A stretch of DNA of 64,000 nucleotides. It comes from UBA7374 sp049890275 (GTDB lineage Bacteria > Verrucomicrobiota > Verrucomicrobiia > Opitutales > Coraliomargaritaceae). The notes beneath the pieces were generated by a model. It saw only the letters and a program-made list of their open reading frames with translations. It had not been told where the DNA came from and did no database searches. Both the position numbers and the translations under genes were made by a program. Positions 36,736-44,264 of this stretch are shown in pieces (within the stretch, counting starts at the first letter, position 1; every line of letters starts with the position of its first letter). The stretch covers positions 62,001 to 126,000 of the forward strand of contig JBMHBT010000013.1 in NCBI GenBank assembly GCA_049890275.1, given 5' to 3'.

Positions 36736-38979
36736 ATGAGTGAAAAAATACCGTCTTCTTCAGGAGCATCTGCTGAAAATGCTCCCAGCGAAAGTAACTG
36801 CCCGTTTCTCAACGGATCTCTCGGCAAGGGTGCTGGTAGGGGTACGTCGAACCGTGAGTGGTGGCCGAACCAGTTGAAGCTGAATATCTTGCGCCAGCAT
36901 TCCAATTTATCCAACCCGCTTGGAGAGGATTTCGACTACGCGGAGGCATTCCAGCAGCTGGATCTAGAGGCGGTGAAGAGTGACCTGACTGCGTTGATGA
37001 CCGATTCACAGGATTGGTGGCCGGCGGACTATGGGCACTACGGTCCGTTTTTTATTCGCATGACTTGGCACAGTGCAGGTACCTACCGTACGGGTGATGG
37101 CCGCGGTGGCGGCGGTACCGGCGCCCAGCGTTTTGCTCCACTGAACAGTTGGCCAGATAATACAAATCTCGACAAGGCACGTTTGCTTCTTTTGCCAATT
37201 AAGCAGAAGTACGGGAACAATCTCTCCTGGGCGGATTTGATGATTCTAGCCGGGAATGTCGCGCTGGAGTCGATGGGCTTCAAGACTTTCGGCTTCGGCG
37301 GCGGTCGTGCGGATATATGGGAGCCGGAGGAGGACATTTACTGGGGCACGGAGACGGAGTGGCTGGGCGACAAGCGTTATGAGGGCGACCGCGAGCTGGA
37401 GAATCCTTTGGCGGCGGTGCAAATGGGCCTGATCTACGTGAATCCGGAAGGGCCAAACGGCAATCCGGACCCGATTGCGGCGGCTCGTGACATCCGCGAG
37501 ACGTTTGGGCGGATGGCAATGAATGACGAGGAGACGGTCGCCTTGATTGCGGGCGGTCACACTTTTGGCAAGGTGCACGGGGCGGCCAATCCCGAGGAAT
37601 ATGTCGGGCCGGAACCGGCTGGTGCACCGATTGCAGAACAAGGTTTGGGCTGGAAAAACAGCTTTGGTACGGGGAATGCGGAGTATACGATTACGAGTGG
37701 TTTGGAGGGTGCGTGGACACAGACGCCAACTCGTTGGAGTAACCTGTATTTCAAGAATCTTTTTGAGCACGAGTGGGAACTGACGAAGAGCCCAGCGGGT
37801 GCACATCAGTGGAAGCCGAAAGGCGATGCGGGTGCGAATACAGTACCCGATGCGCACCGGGAGGATGTGCGTCACCAGCCGATGATGTTGACAACCGATC
37901 TGTCACTTCGCTTCGATCCGGCCTACGAGAAAATTTCCCGTCGTTTCTACGAGAATCCGGAGGAGTTTGCCGATGCCTTTGCCCGCGCCTGGTATAAGCT
38001 GACGCACCGTGATATGGGGCCGAAGGTTCGCTACCTCGGAGCTGACGTGCCGGATGAGGAATTGATCTGGCAGGATCCATTGCCCGAGCGCAGCGGTGAT
38101 TTGATTGATGCAGCGGATGCCGCGGCTTTGAAGGAGACAATCCTCGGCTCCGGCCTGACGGTTTCCGAGTTGGTTTCAACCGCATGGGCCTCGGCCTCGA
38201 CATTCCGTGGTTCGGATATGCGTGGCGGTGCCAACGGGGCCCGTCTCCGGTTGACTCCGCAGAAGTACTGGGAGGTGAACCATCCGCAGCAACTCAGCAA
38301 GGTGCTGGATGCGCTGGAATCGATCCAGAAGGGCTTCAATGAAGCACAGTCAGGTAATAAGGCGGTTTCGTTAGCTGACTTGATTGTGCTGGGCGGTTGT
38401 GCCGCTCTGGAGGCTGCGGCTAAGAGTGCCGGGCAAGTGATCGAGGTGCCCTTTACGCCCGGTCGTGTCGATGCCCAGCAGGAGCATACCGATGTGGAGA
38501 GTTTTCTTCCTCTGGAGCCTCAGGTCGATGGTTTCCGTAACTACCTAAAGAGCCGCATGTATCTGGAGTCCGAGCACATGCTGATCGACCGCGCGCAGCT
38601 GCTGACCTTAACGGCTCCGGAAATGACAGTTCTAGTGGGTGGTCTGCGTGTCTTGGAAACCAATACGGATGGATCCAACTGGGGCGTCTTCACCGATCGT
38701 CCGGGTACGTTGAGTAATGATTTCTTTGTCAATTTGTTAGATCTGGGCATTGAGTGGAGCGCAGTCGATCCACATGAGCAGGTCTTTGAAGGGAAGGATC
38801 GCAAGAGCGGTGCGGTCAAGTGGACCGGTAGTCGTGTCGATTTGATCTTTGGTTCCAATTCAGAACTGCGTGCCCTCTCTGAAATCTACGGAAGCGCGGA
38901 TTCGGGTGAGAAGTTCCTCAGGGACTTTGTCGCCGCATGGACCAAAGTGATGAACCTCGATCGCTTCGACTTGAAGTAG
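36736..38979 (+). CDS. katG: Catalase-peroxidase
   Basis: A 747-residue bifunctional heme enzyme that destroys hydrogen peroxide. The distal triad is R108, W111, H112 in RMTWHSAGTYR; the cross-linked Met-Tyr-Trp adduct of KatG is predicted from W111, Y234 (GLIYVNPEGP) and M260 (GRMAMNDEE), with the same spacing between Y and M (26) as in well-studied KatGs. The proximal heme ligand is H275 in GGHTFGKVHGA. The second, non-heme-binding half is complete. It stands alone, with a terminator 27 bases downstream. The 214-base AT-rich leader upstream probably contains an oxidative-stress regulated promoter, but I see no confident operator. Confidence 0.97.
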   Translation: MSEKIPSSSGASAENAPSESNCPFLNGSLGKGAGRGTSNREWWPNQLKLNILRQHSNLSNPLGEDFDYAEAFQQLDLEAVKSDLTALMTDSQDWWPADYGHYGPFFIRMTWHSAGTYRTGDGRGGGGTGAQRFAPLNSWPDNTNLDKARLLLLPIKQKYGNNLSWADLMILAGNVALESMGFKTFGFGGGRADIWEPEEDIYWGTETEWLGDKRYEGDRELENPLAAVQMGLIYVNPEGPNGNPDPIAAARDIRETFGRMAMNDEETVALIAGGHTFGKVHGAANPEEYVGPEPAGAPIAEQGLGWKNSFGTGNAEYTITSGLEGAWTQTPTRWSNLYFKNLFEHEWELTKSPAGAHQWKPKGDAGANTVPDAHREDVRHQPMMLTTDLSLRFDPAYEKISRRFYENPEEFADAFARAWYKLTHRDMGPKVRYLGADVPDEELIWQDPLPERSGDLIDAADAAALKETILGSGLTVSELVSTAWASASTFRGSDMRGGANGARLRLTPQKYWEVNHPQQLSKVLDALESIQKGFNEAQSGNKAVSLADLIVLGGCAALEAAAKSAGQVIEVPFTPGRVDAQQEHTDVESFLPLEPQVDGFRNYLKSRMYLESEHMLIDRAQLLTLTAPEMTVLVGGLRVLETNTDGSNWGVFTDRPGTLSNDFFVNLLDLGIEWSAVDPHEQVFEGKDRKSGAVKWTGSRVDLIFGSNSELRALSEIYGSADSGEKFLRDFVAAWTKVMNLDRFDLK

Positions 38980-39005
38980 TCGCAGATTTGTTGGGTGAGT
39001 TTTAC

Positions 39006-39041
39006 AGGCCTTGTCCGGAGTTTTTCGGGCAAGGCCTTTTA
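39006..39041 (+). terminator. Intrinsic terminator of katG
   Basis: Arms AGGCCTTGTCCG (39006-39017) and CGGGCAAGGCCT (39026-39037) form a 12-pair stem with one G-U, closed by a loop with several T, and followed by TTTT. It lies 27 bases beyond the katG stop codon. Confidence 0.88.
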
Positions 39042-39044
39042 GTT

Positions 39045-39070
39045 GGTTCATCGTCACTTTCCGGGAAGCT
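39045..39070 (+). repeat. Dispersed repeat, copy A
   Basis: Begins GGTTCATCGTCACTTTCCGG. Shares the core GGTTCATC-R-TC-N-N-Y-T-Y-CCGG-R-A with copies B and C; found by eye. It directly follows the katG terminator. Confidence 0.6.
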
Positions 39071-39330
39071 CCCCAAGCATGCACCTGTTCAAGTCGATAA
39101 GAATTCTTCCGGCGAAGATCCGCGAAGGAGTACGTAGGAATCGTCGAACGTCGAAGATCGAAGTGTTACCTATGGTTCTGAACTTACCCGTTAAACGTTC
39201 CCCCGGCTTCGTGTTCCTGCGTGCTGCTTCGCGGGAAAACAATTCATTCCTGCCTTCTTTATTCCACTCAGTGATGTCTTCGCGGCACTTTGCGGGCACA
39301 AATACAAAATGCTCTTGAGCAAGCTTCCGC

Positions 39331-39357
39331 AGAGATCCCGGAAGTCGATGATGAACC
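39331..39357 (-). repeat. Dispersed repeat, copy B (inverted)
   Basis: Read on the minus strand it begins GGTTCATCATCGACTTCCGG. The similarity to copy C appears to resume farther on: B continues to GCAAAGTGCCGCGAAGAC (around 39283) and C to ACAAAGTGTGGCAAAGAC (around 40946), so the repeat unit may be longer than the core. Confidence 0.6.
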
Positions 39358-39549
39358 TTTTGGAAGGGTGCATGACTCCGATTAGTAAAAATGAGTAATA
39401 GTAACTATAAAAAATAAGCTTTAAATGTATTTATGAATAAAGTATTTAAGTTACTATAATTGGATAATTAACCCTTAAATTTATTATCTAAGCCGTATCC
39501 ATCTACTATTATCCAAACAACCCAATCCTAAGACCGAACCCACCACCTT

Positions 39550-40833
39550 ATGTCCGACTCATCAAAAACTAAAGATACCGCAAGCGCATGTACGCTAGTG
39601 AAAATAACCGCGCTTTTTATATTTTTTCTGCTCTCGTCTTTTAGTGCTTATGCGAATTCCCAGATTGAAAACGTAGACTTCCCGTTCAGCATCCAATATT
39701 CTATCAATTACGCGGATGGTTCAGGTGGCGTTGGAGCGGGAACCTTCATCGCCCCAAACGCCATCCTCACTACCGTTACCAAGTTGCGCAATCAATCAGG
39801 CCTTACTTCATTCAATCTTTATCTGGATAGGCAAGGGATCAGCGCACCGGGTAATATTGTAGATAGCCATGTCATTGGACTTTCCGGAAATCAGGTGAAG
39901 GTTTATTTTCATCCTGACTACGGAGTAGATCCGGAGCGTCACAACAATGCCATAATCGTGCTGCCTGCTGACCAGAAATACATGACCTATGACAACGGGA
40001 CAAAGATTATCATGCCGAGTCCTAAAAATATTCAAACAAGCCAATTCGGGCATGCGGTTTACGGCATGTTTTATGATTACGAAGCGCTAGGGGGCTATGC
40101 ACCGGGTTACTTCAATGTCCATAAAAAACAAGCCATACTGATGGACTGCGAGGGTAAGCCTTACTTTGATATTGGCTTCAACCCCAATTGGGATCTTACC
40201 TGCTTGCTGCTGGATCAAAACTTCGCGCACTCGAGCAACGCAGGGGGCGGCCTCTTTCAAATCAACGGCGACACCCACTACATGCTGGCAACAGTAGTGG
40301 GGTCTCTGGATGTACTGAGTTCAGTCGTCGCGGACAGGGCGTGGATTCGGAACGTTCTTCTCCAAAACAATATCTCCACGGAGGTGCTGGATTTTTCTTT
40401 TTCTCCAGATAGGGGCACGGATAACAGCACGGGCGGCGACAACCCGCTGGGCGGCGGGACGATTGACACATCGGACGGCACCGCAACTGGTGGAGGTGTT
40501 TCTATTTTTGGCGAAGTCACGATTTTCAAGGATACGGATGGAAAAGTGAAAATACGTTATGATTTCTCCTTTGATGGGGTATTGCCTGAAGTATACTATG
40601 TCGACGGCATGGCCGCATGGGGCTCTCCCACCAATAACGGCGATGTCAAGGCCTTGCTGTACGAGTACACGTTTACAAAGTCGGATCAGTCCGCTAGCAT
40701 CATCAAAACCATTGACGACAATAACATCGACTTGACCCGCACGATCTGGGGCATCCTCCAGTTCCGGTACAAGTCGGGTGGCGAGTGGAAAAAGATGGAT
40801 TTCGCCTCCAAGAATGTCCTTTTCAATCCTTAA
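39550..40833 (+). CDS. Secreted trypsin-fold protein lacking the catalytic triad (pseudo-protease)
   Basis: A 427-residue exported protein. Signal peptide: ITALFIFFLLSSFSAYA (about 18-35). Residues 40-280 follow the chymotrypsin-like layout: GAGTFIAPNAILTTVTK (62-78) aligns with the usual G-x-G-T-x-I-x-P-x-x-x-L-T-A-A-H; the catalytic His position is T77. HNNAIIVLP (131-139) aligns with N-D-I-A-L-L-x-L, with Asn for Asp. SNAGGGLF (229-236) aligns with G-D-S-G-G-P-L-F, with A231 for the nucleophile Ser. All three active residues are thus replaced. A Gly/Thr/Asp-rich linker (about 285-320) leads to a C-terminal beta-rich domain of about 100 residues. It probably binds rather than cuts. Neighbours are unrelated; repeats lie on both sides. 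The alignment is by eye only. Confidence 0.7.
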   Translation: MSDSSKTKDTASACTLVKITALFIFFLLSSFSAYANSQIENVDFPFSIQYSINYADGSGGVGAGTFIAPNAILTTVTKLRNQSGLTSFNLYLDRQGISAPGNIVDSHVIGLSGNQVKVYFHPDYGVDPERHNNAIIVLPADQKYMTYDNGTKIIMPSPKNIQTSQFGHAVYGMFYDYEALGGYAPGYFNVHKKQAILMDCEGKPYFDIGFNPNWDLTCLLLDQNFAHSSNAGGGLFQINGDTHYMLATVVGSLDVLSSVVADRAWIRNVLLQNNISTEVLDFSFSPDRGTDNSTGGDNPLGGGTIDTSDGTATGGGVSIFGEVTIFKDTDGKVKIRYDFSFDGVLPEVYYVDGMAAWGSPTNNGDVKALLYEYTFTKSDQSASIIKTIDDNNIDLTRTIWGILQFRYKSGGEWKKMDFASKNVLFNP

Positions 40834-40883
40834 TCTGCTTCAGCCTTTGCCTGTTTCAAAAGGAGATACACGGATACCTTGAA

Positions 40884-40910
40884 GGTTCATCGTCGATTCC
40901 CGGAACCGCT
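40884..40910 (+). repeat. Dispersed repeat, copy C
   Basis: Begins GGTTCATCGTCGATTCCCGG and lies 50 bases after the pseudo-protease stop codon, so that gene is bracketed by copies A/B and C. Later bases (ACAAAGTGTGGCAAAGAC) again resemble copy B. Confidence 0.6.
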
Positions 40911-40977
40911 GTTATGCTTGTTGGTAGCCTACTGTTTTTACCTACAAAGTGTGGCAAAGACTACGCCTGTTGATTCA

Positions 40978-41979
40978 TTAGCTTTTGTCTGGCGCAATGA
41001 GTAAGACACGGGTCTGCAGGCCGGGTAGAAAATCTGAGAAAGTGTCGCCCTCCGGTGCGTTCCGCAGAACGCGCTGCACCATCCCCATCTTCGCATCTAG
41101 GTTGTCGACCATGGAGACGAAGACGGCTTCGGGAGTCGCTGCCATGGCGGCGGCGCCCCATTCCTTTTCGCCCTGGTGGCTGAGGATGATGTGCTCAAGG
41201 CGCTCGGTCAGGTCTGGGTTGAGCTTGGACTGGAGAGCGGCCTTGCGGGCTACCCGGAAGCCGATGACGACATGACCCTGGAGGGTGCCGATGCGGCTGG
41301 TTTTTACGGCGAAGTCACCCTCGTACTCTTCGAGCTTCCCGATGTCGTGGAGAACGATGCCGGCGAGTGCGAGGTCAGGGTCAACCTGTGGATAAATGGG
41401 GAGCAGAGCACGAGCGGCTTGCAGCATGTGAACGGTGTGCTCAAGCAGTCCGTTGCGATAGGCGTGGTGCATACTGATGGCTGCAGGGCAGACACGAAAA
41501 TGATCACCGACTTCTTCGAGGACGCGTTCGACGGTTTCTTTTAGTTGAGGGTGCTGAATGGCTGCGATAGTATCTTGGAGTATTTGCCAAAGTTCTTCTT
41601 CGGTCTCGGGAGGCGTTTCCACAAGTTGTCCGGCCATTCCTTCGGCTTCTGCTTCGTCGAAATCAATTTGTTCGGCCGATTGGAGGCGGGGAGAGAAGCG
41701 ATCATTATAATAGTCAGTCTTTCCGACGACGCGGAGAATAGAACCTTCATCTATTTTTTCGATAGACTTGTAGATTGCGGATTCAGAAAAGCAGTTGGCA
41801 GTGAAGCTGCCACTACTATCTCCCAACTCGATGCTGAGGAAGGGGTTACCGGTTTTTGCGGTTTTGTTGTTTTTGCGGCGAAGGACGAGAATACTGCGGA
41901 ATGGCGCTGCAATCGCAGGGTCGATCCCCTTGACTTCCTGTACGGTAGAATAGTCGGACATAATCTCATGTAAGCGCAT
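40978..41979 (-). CDS. HD-domain 3'-5' exoribonuclease, YhaM-like
   Basis: A 333-residue protein with an N-terminal OB-fold (GNPFLSIELGDSSGSFTANC, about 45-64) and a C-terminal HD phosphohydrolase domain. HD residues appear in NGLLEHTVHM, VLHDIGKLEEYEG, HIILSHQGEKEWGA and MVDNLDAKMG, the order found in YhaM/CBF1-type 3'-to-5' exonucleases of Gram-positives and others. It would take part in RNA (or single-strand DNA) turnover. Both ATG 41979 and ATG 41961 (MSDYSTVQEVKG) are possible starts; the second looks more like homologues. Stands alone on the minus strand. Confidence 0.88.
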   Translation of the reverse strand: MRLHEIMSDYSTVQEVKGIDPAIAAPFRSILVLRRKNNKTAKTGNPFLSIELGDSSGSFTANCFSESAIYKSIEKIDEGSILRVVGKTDYYNDRFSPRLQSAEQIDFDEAEAEGMAGQLVETPPETEEELWQILQDTIAAIQHPQLKETVERVLEEVGDHFRVCPAAISMHHAYRNGLLEHTVHMLQAARALLPIYPQVDPDLALAGIVLHDIGKLEEYEGDFAVKTSRIGTLQGHVVIGFRVARKAALQSKLNPDLTERLEHIILSHQGEKEWGAAAMAATPEAVFVSMVDNLDAKMGMVQRVLRNAPEGDTFSDFLPGLQTRVLLIAPDKS

Positions 41980-42066
41980 GGCCGGTTTATAGGAAAGGGT
42001 GAATTTATGGACGGGTAAAATAGGCGGATCTCAGTAAAGAGGGGGGACGGAGTAATTTATGGTTTA

Positions 42067-42098
42067 CCATATAGGTTATTTAGCTTATCTATATATGG
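42067..42098. promoter_or_regulatory. Inverted repeat upstream of the first metallopeptidase gene
   Basis: Perfect 7-base arms CCATATA (42067-42073) and TATATGG (42092-42098) with 18 bases between them, overlapping a smaller palindrome ATGGTTTACCAT (42059-42070). It ends 16 bases before the start codon, a position suited to an operator. Function unproven. Confidence 0.35.
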
Positions 42099-42113
42099 GC
42101 TAATAATTTTATT

Positions 42114-42914
42114 TTGAAAAATAAAATCTATTCTTCATTGGCTTTTTTTACTGCTGCGACCCAAGCATTCGCGGTCGTTGATATTGTTTTGGATTATGGG
42201 AATACATCGGCCCAAAATATTGCTACTTATGGAGCGACTTTTACAGCGGCTGAACGTTTTTGGGAAAGTCGCCTAACCGGATACGTGGACGAGGGAAGCA
42301 ACGCGCCGGGGCAGGTGGTGATTGATATCAGCCTAGAGAACATCGACGGGCTGGGCGGGACGCTTGGATCTGCCCGGACCACTCAGGGGAATTTCTCAGG
42401 TGCTTATGTTGAGACAACGAGAGGAGAAATGGCTTTCGATACAACTGATATTCCTTTTTACGGGGGGCTGATTCCGGGGACTTTTGAGGATGTGATCCGC
42501 CACGAGATGGCTCATGTGCTGGGTTTTGGGATACTCTGGGCTTTAAATGGACTGTATGTGAACGGTACTGGCGAATACACTGGAGCAGCGGGTCTTGCGG
42601 CCTTTCAAGAGGAGTTCAACGCACCGGATGCAGTCTTTGTGCCAGTAGAGTTGCAGGGAGGAGTCGGCACCGCTAACGCACACTGGGACGAAGGTACGAA
42701 CTATGCGAACAATGGTCGTCGTCTCGACGACGAGCTGATGAGTGGCAGTGCCAGCGGATCCATGTGGTTGAGTCAAACCACCCTACAAAGTTTTCGAGAC
42801 ATTGGTTTTACAGTTATTCCTGAACCTGCCTGGTGTAGTTTGCTTTTGGCAATGGCTTCTTGCTTCTATTCCGTAATCCGAAGGAATCGGTATGGCTTAG
42901 CAGATAAAGCGTAA
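42114..42914 (+). CDS. Secreted leishmanolysin-like metallopeptidase with PEP-CTERM tail, copy 1
   Basis: A 266-residue exported protein. TTG start (no suitable ATG in frame) followed by signal peptide KIYSSLAFFTAATQAFA. The zinc motif HEMAHVLGFG (about residue 126) is HExxH with the downstream Gly of metzincins, and a third possible ligand lies in TANAHWDEG, the arrangement of the M8/leishmanolysin type (VFVPVELQGG before it is typical). The C-terminus VIPEPAWCSLLLAMASCFYS followed by RRNR is a PEP-CTERM sorting signal: PEP motif, helix, basic tail. It should be exported, then sorted and released by an exosortase. A paralogue follows directly. Substrate unknown. Confidence 0.82.
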   Translation: MKNKIYSSLAFFTAATQAFAVVDIVLDYGNTSAQNIATYGATFTAAERFWESRLTGYVDEGSNAPGQVVIDISLENIDGLGGTLGSARTTQGNFSGAYVETTRGEMAFDTTDIPFYGGLIPGTFEDVIRHEMAHVLGFGILWALNGLYVNGTGEYTGAAGLAAFQEEFNAPDAVFVPVELQGGVGTANAHWDEGTNYANNGRRLDDELMSGSASGSMWLSQTTLQSFRDIGFTVIPEPAWCSLLLAMASCFYSVIRRNRYGLADKA

Positions 42915-42978
42915 GGGTGGGTTGATAAGATCCAGACTCTGTCGAATTTGCATCGTTTATCTTCTGTTTTCGAATTGT

Positions 42979-42993
42979 AAGCTGCTCCAGCTT
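42979..42993 (+). promoter_or_regulatory. Short hairpin ahead of the second metallopeptidase gene
   Basis: AAGCTG-CTC-CAGCTT forms a perfect 6-pair stem with a 3-base loop, ending 19 bases before the TTG start at 43013. It could shape the translation start or slow the transcript from copy 1. No T-run follows, so it is not a standard terminator. Confidence 0.35.
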
Positions 42994-43012
42994 GGTCAGA
43001 TAAATCAGTACT

Positions 43013-43858
43013 TTGATTACCTCATCTCTATACAAACGGTCCCTGTTAGCCCTGTTTGTCTTTTTATTTCTTTCTGTGCCGGTTCACTCAGCGATTAATA
43101 TCATACTCGATTATGATTCGACCGCTCCGGAAGACATCGAAACGTACGGGAGTGTATTTTCAGCAGCTGAGTCCTTTTGGGAAGGAAATCTTACTGGTTA
43201 TCAGGATGTTTGGTTGGGTGCTCCTGCGCAGGTATTGATCAAAGTAAACCTCAGTACAATAGATGGTGTCGGTGGTCGACTTGGACAGGCAAGTCCGACT
43301 CATATCAATATCTTTGGTAATTTCGTAGAGACTACACAAGGTGAGATGACCTTCGATACAGACGACTTAGTTTCACTTCGTCAAAGTGGTTTATTCAATA
43401 CGGTGGTTCGTCATGAAATGGGTCATGTATTGGGTCATGGCTCTCTTTGGGCATTGAACGGAGTTTACGAAGAGGGGACTGGTCAATATACAGGTGCGTC
43501 TGGCTTAGCGGCTTTTCGTGAGGAGTTTAACCAACCAGAGGCTACTTATGTACCGGTTGAGCTGGATGGTGGTGAAGGGACAGCCAATGGACACTGGAAC
43601 ATGGGTATGGATCTTGGCAGTCGCGAGGCACCCAATTCGCGGGACGATCCGGGCGATACCATTGTATATACCAGTGTGAATAATGGAGAGGTATTGGATA
43701 ATGAGCTGATGAGTGGCTTTCTCTCCGGGTCGGCTTGGCTGAGCGAAACAACACTGCAGAGTTTTTATGACATCGGCTATACTGTGATTCCAGAGCCATC
43801 GGCATTTACCTTACCGATGTTGGTATTATTTTTCTGCTTCTTTGGCCGAAGAGACTAG
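43013..43858 (+). CDS. Secreted leishmanolysin-like metallopeptidase with PEP-CTERM tail, copy 2
   Basis: A 281-residue paralogue of the preceding gene with the same build. The TTG at 43013 is the first start after an in-frame TAA at 43001 and precedes the signal peptide SLLALFVFLFLSVPVHSA, so the unusual start is well supported. Zinc site HEMGHVLGHGSLWALNG, downstream TANGHWNMG, and PEP-CTERM end VIPEPSAFTLPMLVLFFCFF with terminal RRD. Compared with copy 1 it has an insertion of about 20 residues (LGSREAPNSRDDPGDTI region) between TANGHW and the terminal LSETTLQSFYDIGYTVI segment. The two copies diverged well in DNA sequence, so the duplication is old. Confidence 0.83.
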   Translation: MITSSLYKRSLLALFVFLFLSVPVHSAINIILDYDSTAPEDIETYGSVFSAAESFWEGNLTGYQDVWLGAPAQVLIKVNLSTIDGVGGRLGQASPTHINIFGNFVETTQGEMTFDTDDLVSLRQSGLFNTVVRHEMGHVLGHGSLWALNGVYEEGTGQYTGASGLAAFREEFNQPEATYVPVELDGGEGTANGHWNMGMDLGSREAPNSRDDPGDTIVYTSVNNGEVLDNELMSGFLSGSAWLSETTLQSFYDIGYTVIPEPSAFTLPMLVLFFCFFGRRD

Positions 43859-43890
43859 GCTGGTCGGTTTTGACTGTTTTTGTTTCCGTT

Positions 43891-44208
43891 CTATTCGCTC
43901 ATCTCGCGGAAAAAGATGCCGATCCTTCCGACTCCGCCGACATATTCACTTTGTGTTTTTGTGGGTATATCTGCGCAGTATTGGCGGATCGCCTCCCGAT
44001 CCCCATCAAAGCGGATCTTGACGAGGCCCTTACTTGCCAGCGCGGTTTCGATTTCGCTGAATACGGCATCGGTCAAGCCCTGCTTACCAATGCGCACTTG
44101 CGGCTTCAGTCGTTGTGCCATGCCGCGTAGCTCTTTCTTTTCGGCATTATTGAGTGGTTCCGGTTTTTCCATAGTCATGAGACTGAGGGGAACCATACTC
44201 TTTGGCAC
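43891..44208 (-). CDS. yhbY: YhbY-family RNA-binding protein (CRM domain)
   Basis: A 105-residue protein with the CRM/YhbY RNA-binding fold: LNNAEKKELRGMAQRLKPQV, then RIGKQGLTDAVFSEIETALA (the GxxG-like loop is GKQG) and GLVKIRFDGD. YhbY binds pre-50S ribosomal particles and helps ribosome assembly. ATGs at 44208, 44178 and 44172 are possible starts; the CRM domain begins after all of them. It converges with the second metallopeptidase gene with 32 bases between their ends. Confidence 0.9.
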   Translation of the reverse strand: MPKSMVPLSLMTMEKPEPLNNAEKKELRGMAQRLKPQVRIGKQGLTDAVFSEIETALASKGLVKIRFDGDREAIRQYCADIPTKTQSEYVGGVGRIGIFFREMSE

Positions 44209-44264
44209 GTAGAAAAGGGGATCATTTACCAGTAGCTATGGAGATCGTCGGCTGTAGTTGGAGA

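Larger units (their letters stand above)
38980..39549. other. 570-base intergenic region with terminator, two repeat copies and AT-rich stretch
   Basis: Between katG and the pseudo-protease gene. It holds the katG terminator, repeat copies A (39045) and B (39331, reverse), degenerate GC-rich sequence between them, and an AT-rich stretch at about 39380-39530. Reverse frames of 60-81 codons cover 39054-39373 but read as repeat sequence, not as protein. Within the AT-rich stretch a perfect 9-base inverted pair (ATAGTAACT at 39398, AGTTACTAT at 39449) is separated by 42 bases. Confidence 0.6.

Noticed and set aside
39054..39373. Reverse frames of 60-81 codons in the katG-downstream gap
   Set aside because: They are built of repeat sequence shared with the stretch after 40884, lack domain patterns and overlap each other in different frames.
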